Below, in pieces: positions 1-7,198 of a stretch of 28,559 nt of DNA. The stretch covers positions 1 through 28,559 of the IMG/VR virus record IMGVR_UViG_3300031774_001724. The stretch is one strand, 5' to 3'. Position numbers and translations under genes: made by a program. The number at the start of each line of letters is the position of its first letter. The first letter of the stretch is position 1. The notes under the pieces are model-generated. The model searched no databases. It was not told the DNA's origin and saw nothing but the letters and a program-made list of their open reading frames with translations. The DNA is from a virus.

Positions 1-1227
1 AAGGAGTTTGAGTTAAGACAAAATGCACATAGAAGTGCAAAGGCATATACAGGCACTAGTGGTGACCTTGATATGAATAGACTTGCTAAGTATCAGATTG
101 TAGATGATATCTTCAAAAGAGTCACTTACATTCCAGATGGCAAGAACCATGGTGTCAATGTTTTACTTGACTGGTCTGGTTCTATTCACAACGAAGCTGC
201 TGACATGTTAGAACAATCAATTATACTTTCAGAGTTCTGTAGAAAAGTAAACATTCCTTACAGAGTATATCTCTTCTCAGATTCTATTGTAAGACAAGAC
301 AGATATGACTACTCAAGTGGCAAGGCAAAACTTGTTGAGATTATGTCTAACGAAATATCTAATAGAAAATATTCAGAGATGTTAGATTACTTATCTTGTA
401 TCCTTGTTGGGTACATGCACAATGAACTTCATGATTGCTGGGCTGGTTCACCGAAAGGTCAGAAACTAATCGAAGAGTACAATTCAGTATTCAGTTCTAT
501 TCAAGAATGGGAATCAGGTACTTCATATTGGGGTGATTCAAGATTCTCAAGATACTGCTGTCCTGATAATTACAGATTGGGTGGTACACCACTTGACGAA
601 TGTTTAGTTGCTATGAGAAAATTCTTACCAGAGTTCAACAGACAGTATGGTATTGAGAAATCAATTCTAACAATCATCACCGATGGGTTCAGTTTCAGAA
701 GTGACTTCTTTGACGAATCAGAAGTTGAGTCTGCTGACTATAAGGCTCAGGCAGGCGATGATTACTACTGGTCTGCTCAGAGAGAGAGAAGTTTCATTGA
801 CCCATACATCAACAAGAACTTCCTTTACACGACTAATTCAAGATATGGTAGAAACGACTTCGAGAAAACTCAAAACATCTTAGAGTGGTTATCAGAAACT
901 TGTAATGTGACCGTGACTGGTTACTTTGTCTTCACCAAGAAAAGAGACTTTCAACAAATGGGTGAATACATTATACCAAACTTTTGGGAAGAAGTTGATG
1001 GGTTGTGGAGAGATATGAGAAAATCAGGTGTAGTAGTTGACACCAAGGGTTACAACAAATTGTTCTTGACCACTGCATCTAATCTTGCTACGACAGGCGA
1101 AGATGAACTTGGCGAAGAGTTCATTGGTGCAAACAAAAACAGAGTGACTGCCGCTTTCAAAAGAAATCAGAAAGGCAAGTCAACATCAAGATTTCTAACT
1201 AACGAATTTATAAAGGAGATTGCATAA
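1..1227 (+). CDS. CobT-like VWA-domain protein, 5'-truncated by window edge
   Basis: The frame is open from base 1, so the true start lies upstream; an internal ATG at 73 is not needed. The protein has a von Willebrand A (MIDAS) fold signature: LLDWSGS at 169-183 gives the DxSxS metal motif, GGTPLDEC supplies the MIDAS threonine, and ITDGFS the later aspartate. In marine T4-like phages this protein is usually annotated as a CobT-like subunit or peptidase next to CobS. In cobalamin synthesis CobS and CobT form the cobalt chelatase with CobN, but no CobN or other B12 gene is visible here, so a remodelling partnership with the AAA+ protein at 1535 is more cautious. The next gene starts within its stop codon (TAATG). 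Family call is good; the phage role is unknown. Confidence 0.8.
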   Translation, partial: KEFELRQNAHRSAKAYTGTSGDLDMNRLAKYQIVDDIFKRVTYIPDGKNHGVNVLLDWSGSIHNEAADMLEQSIILSEFCRKVNIPYRVYLFSDSIVRQDRYDYSSGKAKLVEIMSNEISNRKYSEMLDYLSCILVGYMHNELHDCWAGSPKGQKLIEEYNSVFSSIQEWESGTSYWGDSRFSRYCCPDNYRLGGTPLDECLVAMRKFLPEFNRQYGIEKSILTIITDGFSFRSDFFDESEVESADYKAQAGDDYYWSAQRERSFIDPYINKNFLYTTNSRYGRNDFEKTQNILEWLSETCNVTVTGYFVFTKKRDFQQMGEYIIPNFWEEVDGLWRDMRKSGVVVDTKGYNKLFLTTASNLATTGEDELGEEFIGANKNRVTAAFKRNQKGKSTSRFLTNEFIKEIA

Positions 1228-1460
1228 TGGAAATGATAGGTACTATTAATATTGATAAATTTCAAGACGCCATACAACAGGTCGGTAAAGGACCTTGCGT
1301 AAAGTTTGATTGCCCTAGGCAAAAGGCTTGTGGCGAAGAAGAGGTTGAATGTAAGGCATTTAGGTTTTGGGTTAACAACGACTCATACACCACAATGAGA
1401 AAAGGTCAGAAGACCTCTATTGCAATTGACATGGAAAGATTACTAAAAGAAATTGAATAG
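1227..1460 (+). CDS. Small cysteine-containing conserved-type phage protein (77 aa)
   Basis: Function not recognised. The ATG overlaps the stop of the upstream CobT-like gene (TAATG), with AAGGAG 8 nt before it, so translation is probably coupled. The 77 aa protein has four cysteines at residues 24, 29, 35 and 42, a spacing that could bind a metal such as zinc or an Fe-S cluster, but it matches no family I can name. It sits between the CobT-like and CobS-like genes and a promoter candidate follows it, so it closes the upstream transcription unit. Confidence 0.65.
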   Translation: MEMIGTINIDKFQDAIQQVGKGPCVKFDCPRQKACGEEEVECKAFRFWVNNDSYTTMRKGQKTSIAIDMERLLKEIE

Positions 1461-1462
1461 GG

Positions 1463-1492
1463 TTGACAATGACCCTAACTTTTTGATAGGAT
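1463..1492 (+). promoter_or_regulatory. Sigma70-like promoter candidate upstream of cobS-like gene
   Basis: TTGACA at 1463-1468 is a perfect -35 box. TAGGAT at 1487-1492 is an imperfect -10 with an 18 bp spacer; GATAAT at 1490 is an alternative but too far away. It lies in the 74 nt gap between the 77 aa gene and the CobS-like gene, which has ACGGAG before its ATG. The -10 is weak. Confidence 0.45.
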
Positions 1493-1534
1493 AATAACTG
1501 ATGAGAAATAAAACTACTTTAACGGAGACAAATT

Positions 1535-2767
1535 ATGAGTAAGTGGACATACGACCCAACAGAGTCGATAAATCTGGGAGATAAAAATTTCCACCTGACA
1601 CCTGACAGGAAAGAATTCATTCAGGCATTAAAGGAGAAATATCCGAATCAATTGCAATTCTCGAAAGAGCAGTTCAATTCATTGGGCCATTTTCCATACT
1701 GGTTGAAATCAAACAGGTACAATTTTAAAGATGGTGCTGTTTTCAATCTAACACCAATCCTTGCGATTGATAATAACGGTACGACTGTTGCAGTTTCTAA
1801 ACCAGAACCTTTAACAGTTCCAAAAGTTGCACCTCAAGTTCAACAAATGCCAGTTGCCGCTGCTACTGCTTCGGTCAACATGATTGATGATAATGTAAAA
1901 ATCATTCCAGAAAAAATGCCAAACTATGTACCGTTTGGTCATGCTAAAGATGTCAAGAACATAATCAAATCTAAAATGTTCTTCCCTTTCTTTGTGACTG
2001 GTCTTTCAGGTAATGGTAAAACATTAATGATTGAACAAACTTGTGCTCAATTGAATAGAGAACTCTTCAGAGTCAATATCACTATTGAGACAGACGAAGA
2101 CGACCTAATGGGTGGTCACACTTTGCAGAATGGTAACATCATCTTCAGAGAAGGTCCAGTTATCAAGGCAATGAGAAAAGGCGCTGTATTACTTCTTGAC
2201 GAAGTAGACTTAGGGTCTAACAAAATGATGTGTCTACAATCAGTTCTTGAGGGCAAAGGTTACCTTATCAAGAAAACTGGTGAGTGGGTCACACCGACAC
2301 CAGGGTTTACTGTTGTCGCTACTGCCAACACCAAGGGCCAAGGGTCTGAAGATGGCAAGTTCATTGGTACTCAAATCATGAATGAGGCGATGCTTGAAAG
2401 ATTCGCTATCACTATGCAACAAGAATATCCACCAGTGACTACTGAGAGAAATATTCTGAAACAAGAAATGGCTTTGACTGGCGATGTCGATGAAGACTTC
2501 GTTAAGAAACTAGTTGATTGGGCTGACATAATCAGAAAAACTTATTATGAAGGCGCCATTGATGATGTGATTACAACAAGAAGACTTGTTCACATTGTCA
2601 GTGCTTACAAGATGTTTGGTGACAAACTCAAGGCGATTACAATGTGTATTTCAAGATTCGATGAAGAAACTAGAAATGCTGTTCTAGACCTCTACACCAA
2701 AGTTGACGATGGTGTTCATTTAGAAAACCCTGTTGACGATTCAGAGTCTTCAGAGTATAATGATTAA
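1535..2767 (+). CDS. cobS: CobS-like AAA+ ATPase (MoxR type)
   Basis: A 410 aa AAA+ ATPase. Walker A is GLSGNGKT at residues 156-163 and Walker B is GAVLLLDEVD at 216-225; VVATANT follows as sensor 1. The first ~120 residues form a separate N-terminal region ending in a Pro/Val/Ala/Gln-rich linker. Such MoxR/CobS ATPases work with VWA partners, and the VWA protein lies just upstream. The gene is widespread in marine T4-like phages under the name CobS. As no other cobalamin gene is visible, a role in B12 synthesis is unproven; use of the pair as a protein-remodelling machine is my inference. The start ATG has ACGGAG 7 nt upstream and follows a promoter candidate. Confidence 0.88.
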   Translation: MSKWTYDPTESINLGDKNFHLTPDRKEFIQALKEKYPNQLQFSKEQFNSLGHFPYWLKSNRYNFKDGAVFNLTPILAIDNNGTTVAVSKPEPLTVPKVAPQVQQMPVAAATASVNMIDDNVKIIPEKMPNYVPFGHAKDVKNIIKSKMFFPFFVTGLSGNGKTLMIEQTCAQLNRELFRVNITIETDEDDLMGGHTLQNGNIIFREGPVIKAMRKGAVLLLDEVDLGSNKMMCLQSVLEGKGYLIKKTGEWVTPTPGFTVVATANTKGQGSEDGKFIGTQIMNEAMLERFAITMQQEYPPVTTERNILKQEMALTGDVDEDFVKKLVDWADIIRKTYYEGAIDDVITTRRLVHIVSAYKMFGDKLKAITMCISRFDEETRNAVLDLYTKVDDGVHLENPVDDSESSEYND

Positions 2768-3104
2768 TATGGGTTTATTTACTAAGTCAACTAACACCAA
2801 AAGTGGTATTGACTACAAATACAATGAGGGAGAACTTCTAAAGGAGTTCTCTTCTTATGTAGACTCAACATATGACCAACACTACAGTCTGAACAAATAT
2901 CAGGCAACTGAATTCATTATGGATGCAGGACACGGTGAAGGTTTCTGTATTGGGAATATTTTAAAGTATGCCCAACGATACGGCAAAAAAGGTGGGAAAA
3001 ATCGTGCCGACCTTTTAAAGGTAATTCATTATGGATTCCTTGCATTGAACAATCACGATAAATTAATGCTTGAAGAAGCAGGCTATAAAGGAGACAAGAA
3101 ATGA
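2760..3104 (+). CDS. DUF3310-like small phage protein (114 aa)
   Basis: The C-terminal half has the pattern FCIGNILKYAQRYGKKGGKNR-ADLLKVIHYG, which resembles the DUF3310 family common in phages (sometimes labelled nucleotide kinase-like; activity unproven). Start chosen at ATG 2760, which overlaps the cobS stop by 8 nt and has GAG 4 nt upstream; ATG 2769 is a close alternative, and a TTG at 2733 is less likely. The stop overlaps the ATG of the sliding-clamp gene (ATGA), so the gene is in the replication operon. DUF call is by pattern only. Confidence 0.65.
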   Translation: MINMGLFTKSTNTKSGIDYKYNEGELLKEFSSYVDSTYDQHYSLNKYQATEFIMDAGHGEGFCIGNILKYAQRYGKKGGKNRADLLKVIHYGFLALNNHDKLMLEEAGYKGDKK

Positions 3105-3766
3105 AAATTTCAAGTGAAACAAAGGCGATATTAAAAAACTTCGCTACTATTAATTCAGGTATCAAAGTTGATTCAGGTAATCAACTTAAGACGATATCTA
3201 ACATGAAGAATATACTGGCAGTCGCAACGATACCAGAAACATTCGACAAGTCATTTAGTATCTACAATCTAGTAGAATTTCTAGGTGCAACAAGTCTAAT
3301 GGAGAATCCAGACTTCAACTTCAACGAAGCTTCGTTGGCGATTGCAGATGCTGATACATCTCTAACATATTTCTATGCCTCAGAGGGTATGGTCACTTCA
3401 CCAGAGAAGATGATTACCATGCCAGATGCAGAGATTAGTATTGACTTAACTTCTACACTTCTAACTGAATTGCAAAAGGCAGCTTCAGTATTAGGTGTAA
3501 ATGATTTAGTTCTTACATCCGATGGTACTAAAATCGAGATGCAAGTGACTGATAAAAAGAACACAACTTCAAATACATTCAGTAGAACTGTAGGCGAAGG
3601 CAATGGTGCAACATTCACAATGAACTTCAAGATTGAGAACTTGAAAGTTTTAGATGGCAACTATACAGTTGCAGTATCTTCTAAAGGCATCTCACACTTT
3701 AAGAATAAAGATGTAGATTTAGAGTACTTTATTGCTTTAGAACCAGATAGTTCTTACAGCGCTTAA
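3101..3766 (+). CDS. 45: Sliding clamp (T4 gp45-like)
   Basis: DNA polymerase processivity clamp. The 221 aa protein is close in length to T4 gp45 (228 aa) and shares its opening (LKNFATINSGI at residues 11-21), its overall layout, and the ending EYFIALEPDSS, which parallels T4 NYVVALEADSTHDF. T4 gp45 forms a trimeric ring loaded by gp44/gp62 and also activates late transcription, which fits the late-promoter-like motifs noted elsewhere in this window. It begins inside the stop of the upstream gene (ATGA) and is followed 114 nt later by gp44, the T4 order. Identification is strong. Confidence 0.93.
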   Translation: MKISSETKAILKNFATINSGIKVDSGNQLKTISNMKNILAVATIPETFDKSFSIYNLVEFLGATSLMENPDFNFNEASLAIADADTSLTYFYASEGMVTSPEKMITMPDAEISIDLTSTLLTELQKAASVLGVNDLVLTSDGTKIEMQVTDKKNTTSNTFSRTVGEGNGATFTMNFKIENLKVLDGNYTVAVSSKGISHFKNKDVDLEYFIALEPDSSYSA

Positions 3767-3815
3767 CATATATATTATGTGTGAAACAGCGCCAGTCTCC
3801 GCTACTTTCATGGGA

Positions 3816-3847
3816 GTATTAGAATCTCATCATCAATGGTCTAATAC
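3816..3847 (+). other. Perfect 8-bp inverted repeat between genes 45 and 44
   Basis: GTATTAGA (3816-3823) and TCTAATAC (3840-3847) are exact reverse complements around a 16 nt loop. It lies in the 114 nt gap between clamp and clamp-loader genes, ahead of a purine-rich GGAGGGG at 3858-3864. No T-run follows, so it is not a terminator. It may form an RNA hairpin in the 45-44 message; in T4 this region is under translational control by RegA. Confidence 0.5.
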
Positions 3848-3880
3848 ACGAACACTCGGAGGGGTTTGTTCTCTTTAATT

Positions 3881-4825
3881 ATGAATACAAATGAATTTTT
3901 ATATGTAGAAAAGTATCGTCCCACTATCATTGACGATACTATACTACCAAAAGGCGTTAAGAAAACATTCAAAGAGTTTGTTTCTAATAACGAAATACCA
4001 AATCTGATGCTCTGTGGTTCACAGGGAACAGGCAAAACAACCGTCGCTAAGGCACTCTGTAATGAGTTAGGCGCTGATTTCATTGTTATCAATGGCAGTG
4101 ACGAAGGCCGACTTATCGACACTTTGCGAACTAAAATCAAAAACTTTGCATCTACTGTATCTCTTGCCGGTGGTCCTAAAGTTGTCATTCTTGATGAGGC
4201 AGATTATATATCTGCTGATTCAGTTCAACCGGCATTGAGAAACTTCATAGAAGAGTTCTCAAGTAATTGTAGATTTATCTTTACATGTAATTACAAGAAT
4301 AGAATCATTGCACCTCTACATAGTAGATGTACTGTAATCGATTTTTCTATACCTAAGAGTGAGAAACAAAAACTCGCAATGGGTGGTCTTGATAGATTAA
4401 AATCTATATGTGACAATGAGGGTATCAAGTATGATGAAAAGGTATTAGTAGAACTTATACTAAAGTTCTTTCCAGATTTCAGACGATGCATCAATGAAGT
4501 ACAACGATATGGTGCAAGTGGTGTAATCGATAGTGGTCTACTAGCGACATTATCAGAAGAAAAACTTACACCTCTCATTGATATGATTGAAAAGAAAAAC
4601 TGGACTGCCATGAGAAAATGGGTTGCTCAGAATTCTGATAATGATTTCAATGGTTTATATCGTAAAGTTTTCGATGCACTTGAACAAAGATTAGAACCAA
4701 GTTCTATACCTGCAGCTGTTTTGTTCATTGCTGATTATCAATACAAGGCTGCATTTGCAATGGACTCAGAAATCAACTTCACTGCATGTCTCACCGAGAT
4801 TATGTCAGAGTGTAGATTTAAGTGA
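3881..4825 (+). CDS. 44: Clamp loader ATPase subunit (T4 gp44-like)
   Basis: AAA+ clamp loader large subunit, which with gp62 opens and loads the gp45 ring using ATP. Motifs in the 314 aa protein: FLYVEKYRP near residue 6, Walker A GSQGTGKT 46-53, Walker B VVILDEAD 101-108, sensor-1 TCNYK around 135-139 and the arginine-finger motif SRC at 148-150. ATG 3881 fits the family N-terminus; a TTG at 3866 would add five residues. The strong purine tract GGAGGGG ends 16 nt before the ATG, which is unusually far, so start recognition may involve folding of the leader. The stop overlaps a GTG of the next tiny gene (GTGA). Confidence 0.93.
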   Translation: MNTNEFLYVEKYRPTIIDDTILPKGVKKTFKEFVSNNEIPNLMLCGSQGTGKTTVAKALCNELGADFIVINGSDEGRLIDTLRTKIKNFASTVSLAGGPKVVILDEADYISADSVQPALRNFIEEFSSNCRFIFTCNYKNRIIAPLHSRCTVIDFSIPKSEKQKLAMGGLDRLKSICDNEGIKYDEKVLVELILKFFPDFRRCINEVQRYGASGVIDSGLLATLSEEKLTPLIDMIEKKNWTAMRKWVAQNSDNDFNGLYRKVFDALEQRLEPSSIPAAVLFIADYQYKAAFAMDSEINFTACLTEIMSECRFK

Positions 4826-4917
4826 TTGAAATACTTATATGGAGTCTAATAGTAATTACATGGTTGTCAGTAGGACTTCATGTGATAAAAGAATACATAC
4901 GATTTAACGGAGAATGA
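4822..4917 (+). CDS. 31-aa single-pass membrane microprotein
   Basis: A GTG at 4822 overlaps the gp44 stop (GTGA) and opens a 31-codon frame ending 1 nt before the next ATG. The product begins with about 20 hydrophobic residues (IEILIWSLIVITWLSVGL) followed by a charged tail, so it would be a single transmembrane helix. The tight coupling on both sides argues it is real, but it has no independent Shine-Dalgarno and could be only a coupling frame. Function unknown. Confidence 0.5.
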   Translation: MIEILIWSLIVITWLSVGLHVIKEYIRFNGE

Positions 4918-4918
4918 A

Positions 4919-5335
4919 ATGAGTAAGATTCAACCAATGATGAAAAAACCAAGTTTATTCAGAAGAACTGCATTTGCCCTTGTGAATGGGTGGCGAAGAG
5001 TTATGGATGTAAGATACAATCCTTTAAAGTATATACCTGACCCAAGTTTACAAACTTACTTTATGTTAGTGTTGTTTACTGTATGGTCAGTGTTTTTTGG
5101 TTTCTTGGCGGCAAACTATCTAGGTTTCTTTAACTACAATACAGTAGCAAGTATTGTTATACATTGTGCAATTCTATTACCTTTGGCATTTACCAATGCA
5201 ATCTTTATTGATGCAGAGAGAGATGGTTCTAATTGGTTAAAAGAATGGCAAGAAGAGAGAAGTAGATATAAGTTAGTTGTAAATAGACTTAAAACTAAAA
5301 ACCTAACAATCTGGAATCCAAACGAAGAAGCATAA
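4919..5335 (+). CDS. Two-helix membrane protein of unknown function (138 aa)
   Basis: Not recognised as a named family. It has a basic N-terminal segment (residues 9-28), two clear transmembrane helices (about 47-69 and 76-97) and a charged C-terminal tail rich in Arg, Lys and Glu, so both ends probably face the cytoplasm. ACGGAG lies 7 nt before the ATG. It sits between the gp44 and gp62 genes, which are adjacent in T4, so it is an insertion in the replication operon together with its three small neighbours. It could tether replication or host factors to the membrane, but that is speculation. Confidence 0.75.
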   Translation: MSKIQPMMKKPSLFRRTAFALVNGWRRVMDVRYNPLKYIPDPSLQTYFMLVLFTVWSVFFGFLAANYLGFFNYNTVASIVIHCAILLPLAFTNAIFIDAERDGSNWLKEWQEERSRYKLVVNRLKTKNLTIWNPNEEA

Positions 5336-5448
5336 TGGGTAAATTAAGACAATGGTTAGCAAGATGGTTTGATTACCACTTAGAGAAAAGTTTACAAAGA
5401 CAAGCCGATAAAATATGGCGGGAGAGTAGAGACAATGACAGAACATAA
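5335..5448 (+). CDS. 37-aa basic amphipathic microprotein
   Basis: The ATG overlaps the stop of the upstream membrane protein (TAATG) and the frame ends 14 nt inside the next gene. The product is rich in Arg, Lys, Trp and Gln (it opens MGKLRQWLARWFDYHLEKSL) and would form a strongly basic amphipathic helix. Overlaps on both sides support translation by coupling. No family recognised. Confidence 0.5.
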   Translation: MGKLRQWLARWFDYHLEKSLQRQADKIWRESRDNDRT

Positions 5449-5695
5449 CGAGAGAGTAGAACGACAAAGACTGTTATTAGAAGCAGAGAAATGGTCAAGT
5501 GGTGTTAAATCTATTCATGCACATTCTTTTACTTCAATGTGGTACGACAACAGAAACAATGATGGTTCAGTGATGGACATTGAATATAACAACGGTGTTG
5601 TGCAAAGAACAATAAAGTCAAGTGGTGAGATTATTTACTTTGGTGAAGCTCTCACTGGTCAAGCACTAGTTGACTCTTACATAAGAAACACTTAA
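5435..5695 (+). CDS. Hypothetical phage protein (86 aa)
   Basis: Unrecognised. A charged N-terminal helix (MTEHNERVERQRLLLEAEKW) is followed by a short segment predicted by eye to be beta-strand-rich (SMWYDNRNNDG to IIYFGEA). The ATG has GGGAGAG upstream and overlaps the preceding microgene by 14 nt. Its stop TAA is followed immediately by the GTG start of gp62, so the two are probably translationally coupled. Confidence 0.65.
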   Translation: MTEHNERVERQRLLLEAEKWSSGVKSIHAHSFTSMWYDNRNNDGSVMDIEYNNGVVQRTIKSSGEIIYFGEALTGQALVDSYIRNT

Positions 5696-6088
5696 GTGGC
5701 AAAACGAAATCCATTCGACTTCGTTAAGTCGGTCTCTTACGACAAAAAAGATATCATGGTTGATGATATCGAAGAGAAAGCATATCAACCTTTCCTAATC
5801 AATAAGGCATTATCTTACCACCAAGATGCAGTCTTTCTAGTAAACGAGATGAACACCAGACATTCGACTGAGGGTCGTCTTCAATACTTGTTTTTCATAA
5901 ATACTCTTAGAAAAAGGCAGAGATTTTCGAAATGGCATAAACCTTACGAGAGTAAGAAATTAGATACAGTGAAGAACGCCTTTGGTGTATCCTCACAACG
6001 AGCCAAAGAATATCTAGAACTTTTAAATGATAAACAGTATCGTGACTTGAAAGACAGTATGAAAATTGGTGGAAAGAATAATGGATGA
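5696..6088 (+). CDS. 62: Clamp loader small subunit (T4 gp62-like)
   Basis: A 130 aa protein that by position and pattern is the small, non-ATPase subunit of the clamp loader, partner of the gp44 homologue. It shows the marine T4-like gp62 layout: NPFDF near the start, a central block LVNEMN and LQYLFFINTLRKRQRFSKWHKP, then a C-terminal helix pair. It is shorter than T4 gp62 (187 aa). The start is GTG directly after the previous stop, without its own strong Shine-Dalgarno, so coupling is likely. It overlaps the RegA start by 8 nt. Sequence conservation of this family is low, but the position is decisive. Confidence 0.85.
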   Translation: MAKRNPFDFVKSVSYDKKDIMVDDIEEKAYQPFLINKALSYHQDAVFLVNEMNTRHSTEGRLQYLFFINTLRKRQRFSKWHKPYESKKLDTVKNAFGVSSQRAKEYLELLNDKQYRDLKDSMKIGGKNNG

Positions 6089-6491
6089 CAATTTAGAATC
6101 AGTAAAAGATTTAGTAGAAATAACATTTCCTGAAAAGGACGACTTCTTAAAGATAAGAGAAACCCTATCTAGAATTGGCGTAGCGTCAAGAAAAGAAAAA
6201 GAACTTTTTCAGTCATGTCACATACTACACAAAAGGGGCAAGTATTACATTGTCCACTTCAAAGAGTTATTCAAACTCGATGGTAAACAATCAAACTTTG
6301 ACGAATCAGATGTTGCAAGGCGCAACACCATAATCGATTTATTGAGACAATGGAGTCTTGTCAAGGTACTTGACCCAAAGAGAATTGAAGAACCTAGAGC
6401 ACCACTTTCTCAGATTAAGGTTATACCTTACAAAGAGAAACAACAGTGGAAACTCACACAAAAGTACTCAATAGGCACTAACATATCATAA
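6081..6491 (+). CDS. regA: RegA translational repressor
   Basis: RNA-binding translational repressor of early phage mRNAs. The 136 aa protein aligns by eye with T4 RegA (122 aa): VEITFPEKDDFLKIRETLSRIG, the highly conserved core QSCHILHKRGKYYIVHFKELFKLDG written in pieces (QSCHIL, GKYYIVHFKE, LDGKQ), and the ending WKLTQKYSIG. There is a short extension before the T4 start. ATG 6081 is preceded by GGTGGAAAG; an upstream TTG at 6066 is unlikely. In T4 RegA binds AU-rich ribosome sites on genes 44, 45 and others and autoregulates. In T4 gene 43 follows regA directly; here it is about 16 kb away. Confidence 0.94.
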   Translation: MDDNLESVKDLVEITFPEKDDFLKIRETLSRIGVASRKEKELFQSCHILHKRGKYYIVHFKELFKLDGKQSNFDESDVARRNTIIDLLRQWSLVKVLDPKRIEEPRAPLSQIKVIPYKEKQQWKLTQKYSIGTNIS

Positions 6492-6494
6492 ATA
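6487..6494 (+). promoter_or_regulatory. T4-late-like promoter motif (CATAAATA)
   Basis: CATAAATA matches seven of eight positions of the T4 late promoter TATAAATA, located about 37 nt upstream of the 57 aa gene and leaving a leader containing an AGGAG Shine-Dalgarno. Such 8-mers occur by chance in AT-rich DNA, so position is the main support. Confidence 0.35.
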
Positions 6495-6530
6495 CCTCTG
6501 TTATAAATCAATTAATAACAGGAGTATTAT

Positions 6531-6704
6531 ATGTTGGAATTTCTTCAATGGATAATTGCTTGGGTACAAGTGTTACCCTGGTTAGTAATGGGTGCATCAT
6601 TAATTGCAGCTCTTACACCTACACCAGTTGATGATGGCATAGTCAAGAAAGCTTACAAAGTACTTGATTGGGTCGCATTAAATGTTGGTAAAGCAAAGGA
6701 CTAA
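6531..6704 (+). CDS. 57-aa membrane protein, holin-like in size
   Basis: A short frame with an AGGAG Shine-Dalgarno 7 nt before the ATG. It has one hydrophobic helix (about residues 4-28, with several Trp), then a turn LTPTPVDDG and an amphipathic C-terminal segment ending GKAKD. I do not recognise a named family; small one-helix proteins of this type occur in many marine T4-like phages. Holin function is possible but only from size and topology. A sigma70 promoter follows directly. Confidence 0.7.
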   Translation: MLEFLQWIIAWVQVLPWLVMGASLIAALTPTPVDDGIVKKAYKVLDWVALNVGKAKD

Positions 6705-6723
6705 AAAGTTCTATAAAACCCCC

Positions 6724-6752
6724 TAGACAAATACACGAAACTTCGATATACT
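6724..6752 (+). promoter_or_regulatory. Sigma70-like promoter for the 109-aa gene
   Basis: TAGACA at 6724-6729, 17 bp spacer, TATACT at 6747-6752. Directly upstream is AAAACCCCC (6715-6723), a block shared with the promoters at 17227 and 17834. The predicted transcript starts near 6759 and gives the 6782 gene a short leader with TAGGAG. Confidence 0.8.
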
Positions 6753-6781
6753 GGAGTCTCATAATTTGATAGGAGTATATT

Positions 6782-7111
6782 ATGGAATACGCAATTGCAA
6801 TTGTAGTGTTATTTGTTATTGTTTACGCTTATTTCAATAGAGATAACGAAACAACTACAACAACGGTGGCTCCACCTCCGGTTAGAAAACCAAGAGTAGT
6901 GAAACCAAAAGTTGTTGCAGATAAAAACAATAACGGTATTACATCTAAGGCTGAACTTAAGACATTAACTAAAGTTCAACTATTAGAACTTGCTGATAAA
7001 AAATCACTGAAAGTAAAAAGAAGTGGTTCGAAAGCAGCTGTAATTACCGAAATACACTCGCAACTGAAAAATAATAATGATTCTGATGGTGATGATACCG
7101 AAGAAGAATAA
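6782..7111 (+). CDS. Membrane-anchored protein with SAP/HeH-like C-terminal domain (109 aa)
   Basis: N-terminal transmembrane helix (about residues 3-18), a Thr/Pro/Val/Lys-rich linker, then a compact helical segment LTKVQLLELADKKSLKVKRSG-SKAAVITEIHS (about 62-94) that resembles SAP/HeH-type nucleic-acid-binding helix-extension-helix domains, and an acidic tail (DGDDTEEE). It would sit in the inner membrane with its domain in the cytoplasm, possibly touching DNA; this is inferred from pattern. It has its own promoter and a strong terminator, so it forms a monocistronic unit, which suggests regulation apart from its neighbours. Confidence 0.75.
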   Translation: MEYAIAIVVLFVIVYAYFNRDNETTTTTVAPPPVRKPRVVKPKVVADKNNNGITSKAELKTLTKVQLLELADKKSLKVKRSGSKAAVITEIHSQLKNNNDSDGDDTEEE

Positions 7112-7133
7112 TTATTAGTCCTACCAGGACACG

Positions 7134-7162
7134 AAAGGGACTCGTTAGAGTCCCTTTTTTTT
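7134..7162 (+). terminator. Strong intrinsic terminator
   Basis: Perfect 10-bp stem: AAAGGGACTC (7134-7143), loop GTTA, GAGTCCCTTT (7148-7157), running into eight T residues (7155-7162). It closes the 109 aa gene unit and insulates the curli cassette that follows. Confidence 0.93.
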
Positions 7163-7185
7163 AGCCCTTAGGAAAAGACAATTTG

Positions 7186-7193
7186 TATAAATA
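7186..7193 (+). promoter_or_regulatory. Perfect T4-late promoter motif TATAAATA at head of curli cassette
   Basis: TATAAATA is the exact T4 late promoter consensus. It lies between a strong terminator and the first gene of the cassette. With normal late-promoter geometry, transcription would begin at about 7199, which is the A of the first ATG, so the message may be leaderless. There is no sigma70-like pair nearby. Confidence 0.6.
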
Positions 7194-7198
7194 ACAGT

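Noticed and set aside
1535-2767. Cobalamin biosynthesis operon
   Set aside because: Only the CobS/CobT-like pair is present; no CobN or other B12 genes, so the pathway name is historical here.
3777-3878. 33-aa leader peptide ending 2 nt before the gp44 ATG
   Set aside because: The frame has no Shine-Dalgarno and its length is within chance; composition does not look protein-like. The RNA structure in the region seems the better explanation.
3841-4188. Reverse-strand frames throughout the window
   Set aside because: None has a ribosome site, a recognisable domain or a free region; all lie opposite convincing + strand genes.
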